From Ceratothoa steindachneri (Eukaryota; Arthropoda; Malacostraca; Isopoda; Cymothoidae), in assembly GCA_963969495.1 (NCBI GenBank), contig OZ018323.1, positions 74,124,920 through 74,188,919 on the forward strand: DNA of 64,000 bases, written 5' to 3'. Of this stretch, positions 57,301 through 64,000 are shown piece after piece; the stretch's first letter is position 1; each line of letters opens with the position of its first letter. The notes under the pieces are model-generated. The model did no database searches. It was not told where the DNA came from and worked only from the letters and a program-made list of their open reading frames with translations. A program made the translations under genes and the position numbers.

Positions 57301-59325
57301 GAATCCCTAAGTTTTCTAAACTGGCTGCTCACGGTTGAAGACGCTGGCTATGAAGAAATTTAAAGAAAACAATTATTATGAACTATATAATTTAGAAATG
57401 AAAGGAACATTTACTTGATAAATCGTCAGATAATATGATATAAATCCAAGAACGACACATATTCATGAAAAGTGATTTTTAATAAATATCATAGTAAATT
57501 TCATAACAGAAATTTTAAAAATATTCGTTAGATTAAAAGCCTGGTAATTATAATATGAAAAAGTTATTTCCTTTTATATTACAAGCAAACTAATTAAAAC
57601 GGTCACTCAGAAGGTTAGCTCATCGATAAAGCAATCATGAATGCACATACTAAATAAACAATATATTTAAGATGGTAACGATAAATCGAATGCAAATATT
57701 TAAGAAAAACGATGCAAATGTCGATTGGTTGTCAAATTCAGAGCAGACTTTGGAAATGAAAGGGAAAATATATCAATCTAATTTTTAAAAAAACAACAAA
57801 TCTTTACATAATGAAAGACTGAAGAGATGAAGACAGGTGGAAGTGAAAAATTAATTTGGTAAGCCTCTTATACCAAACAAGGTCATTAAAGTTGCCATTT
57901 ATATTTCGCTAGGAATCAGACCTGGAATGAACTGAATCTGACAACTTAGCACCTCTGAAGCGTGTTAATTTCCCTCAAATCGGAAGCGGGGCAAAATTGA
58001 AGCAATATCAGTCAATATATCATCAAAAATTTGGTCTTAATTCAGAAAAGCATATTTACCAGAAGTAACTTACATATTTACACATCTCTAGAGCGATAAC
58101 ATGATAAATCGTTTCTGGGAATCTCCATGACACTAGCATTATGGTAGAAGCCCCTGAAATGTTCAATTATTGAGACTGGGCTCTGTCAATACCGATAAGT
58201 ATTTGCTAAGATAAATCTGCCGTGTTTTCATTCGAATCTAGCTGCCATGGCAATTTCACACCTATGACATATAATCGCAATTAATATGCCTGAGTTAAGA
58301 CGTTTATCATAGAGATTATGTCCTTATACCTTGCTTTGATATTTTTGTTTTTCCTTTATTCATTAAATGCATAATTCAAAATTCGAATTCTCATTGCAGA
58401 TCACATAGCTAATAAGTTGAAGACACCAAAAGACCAAAGATATTGAACTTCGGACTATGTAGGCTTATTATGTAAAATTATTAGTCGAGTAAATGTATCA
58501 TTTGCGTGACTTCCAGTATGCAGTACCAAAAAGCGATAGTTAACTGTCTTCTCCGTCCCATACCGTAACAAGCATGTGGTATAGAATATGTACATTAAAT
58601 GTAAATGCTTTTCCTCGTTACTACTTTAAATCGATATTAATAACTCAAACCTATTACATCCTACCTAAGAATGACGTTTAACATTTTTGGATAGTATTGG
58701 TTATATTTTTCTAATTATCGGGCCAATAATAAAAAAGAAATAAACAACAAATGACCTAACCCTTACACTTCGAATGGGACAATACATCCCAGAATTCTTT
58801 TTTAAATATCAGTGGGCAGAATTCAGCTTAAATTAGTGTATAATTTTATCCCGATGGTGGAGATAATGTATTCGCATGTTATCGAGCATCTGGCATCTTC
58901 ATAAAACTACTTAGTTGTCTTTGATATTTACATAGTGTATGACCACGTGTTGAAAGTTTAGTATTTGTTTTATTAATTTTTTGAGAACTAATTGTTTAAT
59001 ATAGAAATTAAATTATATATTATTTAAAGGGCTGACTAAATTTTACATTTTTTTCATATTATAGACAAATTCCAGCTACTTTGTAAAATTTATCTAAAAA
59101 AAATATTATGAAAATATAATCCAATTGGTATTTATTATAAATCCCAATGATATTTTCAGCATAGTTTAATATCTTTTTGACTTTTAACTTTAGAATTTGT
59201 TCGTTATAGTTTTTATGTATGTACATTAGAAAACATATTTTTTCTACTATAATTATTTTATGCTTTCTCATTAAGGGATAGCACATTTTTTCATTAGTCA
59301 CTTTTCAAATTTTTTCGTTCAAAGT
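54375..59325. other. AT-rich non-coding DNA, no gene recognised
   Basis: Nearly 5 kb with only short frames. The minus-strand frame at 56600-56794 and the plus-strand frames at 55068-55295 and 54358-54546 lack motifs. No obvious repeats. If a host gene were hidden here as short exons, I could not see it. Confidence 0.5.
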
Positions 59326-59329
59326 TATT

Positions 59330-60090
59330 ATACTGGGGTTTTGTATATCACTCTATTGCAAATTTTAGGCACTTTTTTATAGTATAATTATTTTTTTAGC
59401 AATATGACTAGAACATAATGAAAATCAACATAATGCAAAATTGTATACATTCATGGAAAGTTATTCTTAGATATTTAAAGTTAATTTGTGAAAAACAAAA
59501 CCAAACCACACCATTGATTTTTTATATTATTTTATTACAAATTTTATGCATTTTGTATATTATGTATTTTATTTTAGAAACCTAAATAGTACAGAGTGAA
59601 AATTAGGATAATGCAAACTTTTTACATTAGTGGAAAATTTCCGTAGATTTTAAATGTTTATTTATGAACAAAATGCAAAACTATACCATGTGATTTTGAA
59701 TATTTGCTAAAAAAACACGGCGCCTAAGAACTGGTTTATATTTTTAGCATCATTCGAATACAGATTGTACTAAATTCCAGGGCATTCAGAACAAAATAAA
59801 ACTAAACCATAGGTTTTATATCATTTCATTGAAAATTTTATGCGTTTTTTATAGTAAATATTTTGTTTTAGCAACATGACTAGAAAATAGTGAAAATTAT
59901 GATAATGTAAAAACTTTAGAGATTCGTGGAAATTCTCCGTAGATTTTAAAAGTTTATTCGTGAACAAAAGGCAAAACTATACCATGCGAATTTAAATATT
60001 TTCTTAAAAAAAACGGCGCCTAAGAACTGGTTTATATTTTTAGCATCATTCGGATATAGATTAAAGTAAATTACAGGGCATTCAGAACAC
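59330..60090 (+). repeat. Degenerate tandem repeat, three copies with a higher-order step
   Basis: A block with ACAAATTTTATGCATTTT and later a GACTAGAA-A-A-TGAAAAT pattern occurs at about 59352, 59533 and 59829. The last two copies also share a block with CGGCGCCTAAGAACTGGTTT (59718 and 60014, 296 bases apart), which the first lacks. The spacing is thus about 180 and 296 bases. It looks like a satellite or an internally duplicated non-autonomous element. Confidence 0.7.
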
Positions 60091-60094
60091 CTCT

Positions 60095-60705
60095 ACTATT
60101 CACCTACACTCAACACTCCAACTGAGAACAAAGCCTATAGTTGACCTTGTCCGAAAAAAATATGTTTTAGTCCACCATCAACATAAATTTGAATAAAACT
60201 AAAGAAAACTGATTTCTCTTGATAACTAAATTATATGTCCATTTTTTGTTCTTAAAATAATCTCGAACGCTTAATTTTTCTTAATTCTATAGTCATTTAT
60301 ATGATTTAAGGTTTAAACGGGGGTGTTCTGAAAGAACCCCCTATATCTCAAAAACGGCGCCGTAGGTTATTATGATATAAACAGATCTAAAAGGGCTTCA
60401 AATGAGCTTTAATTTCTTATATGATAATCTAACGTAGTTGGAAAAATGAATGTAGTACCCCCTTAAAATACTATTCATAAGCTCAGGTAAAGAAAGTCCC
60501 TCATACGACAAAACGGAGCGATTAACTTTATTTGGTTAAATGGGGGAGGGATGACCTTTACTCGGTAAATTGGGAGTTATATGAGGTTATGACATCAGCA
60601 TTTTAAAGCTACAGGAATAAGCATAAACTGAGAAGTAAACGCATGCTAGGAAGTAAGAGAAAAATGCTAAAGTCCAATCAACCTGAATTTATGTGGCTTG
60701 AAAGA
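60095..60705. other. AT-rich spacer
   Basis: No gene. CGGCGCCGTAGG at 60356 recalls the CGGCGCCTAAG of the tandem repeat to the left, so the repeat may extend further in decayed form. Confidence 0.4.
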
Positions 60706-60709
60706 CATA

Positions 60710-61647
60710 CGAGGAGCAGTCAATAAGTTTTGCAATTTGCATATAAGGAAACGAGATATGAGGAAAACTGTTTTATTATTTTTCAATATAACTACACTTG
60801 ACTTCAAGGCACTTGCGCCACTTGTTCCTGAGGCTTCGAATTCCCGACAACCAGAATTCTCCCGACTGCTGTTCAATCCACTCCTGGACGGCGAGCTGGA
60901 CATCTTCATCGTCCCCAAACCGAAGTCCACGCAGTGCAGCCTTGAGCTGGTGGAATAAAAAGTAGTCACTAGGGGCCAGATCTGGACTGTTGGGTGGATG
61001 GTTAAGCTTCTCGAATCCGCACTCGCGCAGGGCAGCTTGTGCAACTCTGGCCTTGTGGACTTTGACGATGCTGAAGTTGATCATGGGGCGTGAGGTTTCT
61101 AGGGACCCAACGGGCAGAGACTTTGATCATGTCCAAATTGTCGTGGATGATGTTGATAACACTTCCATGTGATATTTCAAGTTCTCGTTCGATTTCTTCG
61201 ACCTGCATCCGTCGATTTTCGAGGATCATCCTCTCTACACGGGCCATATTGTCCTTGTTGGCCACGTCTAATTGGCGTACTGGACGGGGGTCATCTTCAA
61301 GGGACTCATGAACATGGCGGAACTCCCTATTCCAGCGAGCAATGTTTGTATAGTAAGGGGCGGTGTCAGTGTACACTGCAACCATGCGTTCATGGATCTC
61401 TTTTCATTCTTGCCTTCCTTGGTCAAAATTTGATCACTGTGCGGTGCTCAACCTTCTCCATTGTAGAAAATTCGTGACTGACGATCTGCGATCAGCTACT
61501 GCTTCTTAAATAGACAAGGCAGGAGCATGCGGCTTCAGGTCTGCATGCGGCTGACTTGTCATAACTTGTCCTAACACCCCCACAAGCAGTCATCCTCCTT
61601 CCTCTGTATTGCCCTAATGATTCGCAAAACTTATTGACCGCCATTCG
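60710..61647 (-). mobile_element. Mariner transposon with intact ends and internal deletion
   Basis: The inverted ends are CGAGGAGCAGTCAATAAGTT (from 60710) and, inverted, CGAATGGCGGTCAATAAGTT (ending 61647). Both are flanked by TA (60708-60709 and 61648-61649), the mariner target site. The length of 938 bp is shorter than the usual 1.3 kb because the middle of the transposase is gone. It sits next to the LINE fragment at 61650. Confidence 0.85.
60775..61461 (-). pseudogene. Mariner transposase, catalytic core deleted
   Basis: Starting at the minus-strand ATG at 61461 (MEKVEHRTVIKF), then, after a frameshift, the DNA-binding half reads YYTNIARWNREFRHVHESLE, RVERMILENRRMQVEEIERE and ISHGSVINIIHDNL. 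After WVPRNLTPHDQ near 61090 the sequence jumps to KVHKARVAQAALRECGFEKL and HPPNSPDLAPSDYFLFHQLK. Thus the first DDE aspartate and the second are lost, while the third (SPDLAPSD) is kept. The C-terminus LRNKWRKCLEVKCSYIEK is intact. It is unable to transpose itself but its ends could be used in trans. Confidence 0.85.
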
Positions 61648-61649
61648 TA

Positions 61650-63560
61650 TAAACAAAAGAAAGGAGAAGACAAGGATGAAGGCAATTAAGCAAAACCTTA
61701 CGTTGACTAAGGTAACAAAGGCTATAGCGCGACAGATGCAGCTAATGCTAAATATAATGGAAATCAAGAAGAGCGAATCTTTAAATATCCTAGCATGTAT
61801 CTTTGCATGGGCACCTTTTGCCGTTGCTAATCTTGGACTATACTCGAAGAAATTGAATCTCATGCTGAAGAATAAGTGGCTGAAACAGATTTGGTTTCCT
61901 GAACACCCTCTATCGGCTGATATTTTGAATTTAAGATACAAGCCCGCGCCAACAGACCAAGCACAGCCTCAGCAAAAATGCACGAGCAATTCGGAGACAC
62001 AGATTCCCAGCCCAACAGAATTAAGAGACCCCGATTCTTAGTAAAACTGCACGCAGAAGCAGTTATTCAGACCAAGGTTACCGCGGTGGAGAGCAACCGT
62101 AAATAAGTTATTTCAAAAGTACAATCTCGGAGACCCAGAAGCAGAGAGTGAGGTACCCATCCATGAAACTTTCGAGGAAGTCAGAGAGGAGCATCAGCGA
62201 TTCAATTTGGAGTTTTTCGCGTTGAAAGAAAGACCCTTCTATGAAAGCAATAACGAATAAATTCAGTGGATAAAGAGAGGTATCATAAAATTTGAATATG
62301 CTGGTCCGTACACGGACTGCGAGGTGTAGAAAATCATTACTGGTGGCAAGTTGGTTATTCCACGGAACCTGTGTCACGTAGTCACCAGAGAGTATTTAAA
62401 GAAGAAGCGAAGCGGGAGAGCAAAGTCGACTATTGAATGGGTAATCAACATCGAAATAATAACCCCACTCAGAAGACTGAAGATAGTCAGCCCCCCCATG
62501 TGGCGGGCTAGAATTAGAAGAGGCATTCCATAAGCAACGCTTATTGGAAAGAGGATCGCTAAATAATTAGTCTGAACGAGAGCAACATAGACGACGAAGC
62601 GAACAAAATCAAGCTTTTCAACTACATCATTATTGCGAAGAATAGCAACGATATTAAGTACTACGGAGTTGCAATTGCGGGGAGAAACGAAGTCAGATTT
62701 AGCCTGCTAAAGGAATTGAAAGAGGCCCACTGGCGATCAGCGTGAGCACCACCACCTGGAAACTGATAATCCTGACTGGTACCAACCCCCAAAAAGGGAC
62801 TACTTGCCCTTTCCCCATTTCATGGATGCCTTCAATCGAAAAGATCAGGCAATATTCATAACGGATCTAAATAAATGCCCGCAGGGGACTTTTGTGCTAT
62901 ACAAACAACTTTAACAGGGCAGGCAAAAAGCTAGATACATTGCTTGAAACGAAAATAGTCGTTTGAATAGGGCCTGAGTTCCCAACATACTTTGGTCCAA
63001 ATAGAAGCACCAAGCCTGATAAATTACTCGCAACACCGGACCTACAGTTTAATTAGTTAGAAGAGAAAGGATCAAAAACGACCAGTGATCACGAATGGTC
63101 GTTTTGACCTTATTGCTGGAACTCATTCAGGTAAGCTGCCCTTCAAGGAAACATTACAAGAATGCCAACCGGGCACCAACAAGAGGACCTCTCCGAAGTG
63201 ACTCTAAAGGAGATTGTCCTGGGATTTGACAAATTAATAGATAGAAAAGTTAAGGCGGAAAATAACACGTCCCCATAACAACTTCGAACCCTTCCGCATA
63301 ACCTCATGATGGCTCAAATCGCATAGCTTGATGATCAATATATCGAACTGAGAGAGGTTATTGAACAAGCTTGACTACAAAGAGCCGATATGGCCCGAGT
63401 TCAACGGATTAAGAAACATCTAATCACCTCTGCAACAATAGAGAGAAAAGCCATTGTCGTAGAAAAGGTTCCCGACGTATACTATATATCTATTCTTTGT
63501 GGGGATTATTCTATATTCAAGGGCAATGATTTAATCAGATGGCCGAGTATTATTCTACGT
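61650..63560 (+). pseudogene. 5' half of another decayed LINE: gag-like ORF1 and endonuclease
   Basis: The first frame (to 62041) has a lysine-rich helix, LTKVTKAIARQMQLMLNIME and KKSESLNILACIFAWAPFAV, then a proline-rich end, like an ORF1 protein. A second broken frame gives KYNLGDPEAESEVPIHETFE and LVIPRNLCHVVTREYLKKKR. Further on, IKLFNYIIIAKNSNDIKYYG, AIFITDLN (the GDxN block), GPEFPTYFGPNRSTKPDKLL and TTSDHEW (the SDH block) near 62970-63100 mark an APE-type endonuclease. An alpha-helical linker (ADMARVQRIKKHLITSATIE) ends near 63450. No RT is seen before the similarity fades. Many stops. It is a different LINE clade from the CR1-like ones. Confidence 0.6.
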
Positions 63561-64000
63561 TAATAAATAGGCCTAGAGAGGGCTTATTTATCTTCAATAT
63601 ACTTAAGAAGTGGAACGGAGCCCAAGGATAAATAATATTGCCAGCATTAACAAAATAGAATTTTATTAATTAAACTAACTAAAATACACATCAAAAATAT
63701 TTACATGAGCAGGGATTAAAATGGGAGATGCACATGAAATGAAAACGTCATAAGATAAATTTGACTAAGCAGTGGATTAAGATTTGGACGGATTTAAAAT
63801 GACAAAACAAACAAGAAGGGAAATGGTCGACTAAATTTTTATTAAAGCACGGAGTTACGTTGGCAACAAAGTTAAATAATTAAATGCAATTCGTAACTTA
63901 CGTATTTATAAGGTCGGCGTGCAAATGAAGGTGGTTTGAAAGAATGGCTTCGTTCCGCCCGGCGATTTTCTTACCAGGAAGAGGGGTTTTTAGGGAGGTT
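63561..64000. other. AT-rich end of window
   Basis: Nothing recognised. The LINE fragment does not visibly continue. Confidence 0.5.

Noticed and set aside
60667..61044. Alternative minus-strand 125-codon frame across the mariner C-terminus
   Set aside because: Out of frame with the conserved transposase, so a shadow.

Overview
The window looks like arthropod nuclear DNA. It is AT-rich, holds many microsatellites, and is dominated by transposable elements whose families are typical of arthropods. These include CR1-like LINEs with an esterase-type ORF1, a Gmr1-like Ty3/gypsy element, mariner, piggyBac and Kolobok-like DNA transposons, and a repetitive arthropod ORF family with a CYLCLWDS motif. 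A crustacean or chelicerate is my guess, but nothing here identifies the species. I found no convincing host protein-coding gene, no rRNA and no intact tRNA gene. All calls are by eye; no database search was run.

Layout: 1-3.2 kb is unassigned AT-rich DNA ending in a minus-strand tRNA-like sequence. From about 3.4 to 7.83 kb lies an apparently complete CR1-like LINE with two undamaged ORFs and an 8-bp tandem repeat at its 3' end. From about 8.35 to 23.06 kb lies a three-layer nest. The outer layer is a decayed Gmr1-like LTR retrotransposon (5' LTR about 8.35-12.57 kb, 3' LTR about 22.18-23.06 kb). A second, degenerate CR1-like LINE (8.91-12.12 kb) splits its 5' LTR. A different Ty3/gypsy-like element (15.71-20.88 kb) splits its pol. 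This inner element carries gag, zinc knuckles, protease, RT and RNase H, then an OTU-protease-like domain and a second retropepsin-like domain. It has no visible LTRs and no integrase.

From 23 to 43.9 kb the DNA is mostly non-coding with scattered relics: a LINE 3' end (25.6 kb), two LINE RT fragments on the minus strand (26.9-27.5 and 29.6-29.8 kb), a deleted Tc1/mariner-type transposase beside a 320-bp palindrome (28.0-28.8 kb), a truncated CR1-like copy (31.4-32.3 kb), a piggyBac-like transposase relic (36.3-37.4 kb), and a mixed-composition island (39.1-41.1 kb). From 43.9 to 54.4 kb there are a TTAA-flanked Kolobok-like remnant, two decayed copies of the arthropod repetitive ORF family, and a mariner-like transposase pseudogene. 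From 54.4 to 59.3 kb I recognise nothing. The last part has degenerate tandem repeats (59.3-60.1 kb), a mariner with clear terminal inverted repeats and an internal deletion (60.71-61.65 kb), and the 5' half of another decayed LINE (61.65-63.55 kb).

The most interesting items are the OTU plus second-protease module in the inner retrotransposon, the lack of an AUG for ORF2 of the intact LINE, paired stem-loops in that LINE's 3' UTR, and a 109-bp direct repeat bracketing the inner retrotransposon.
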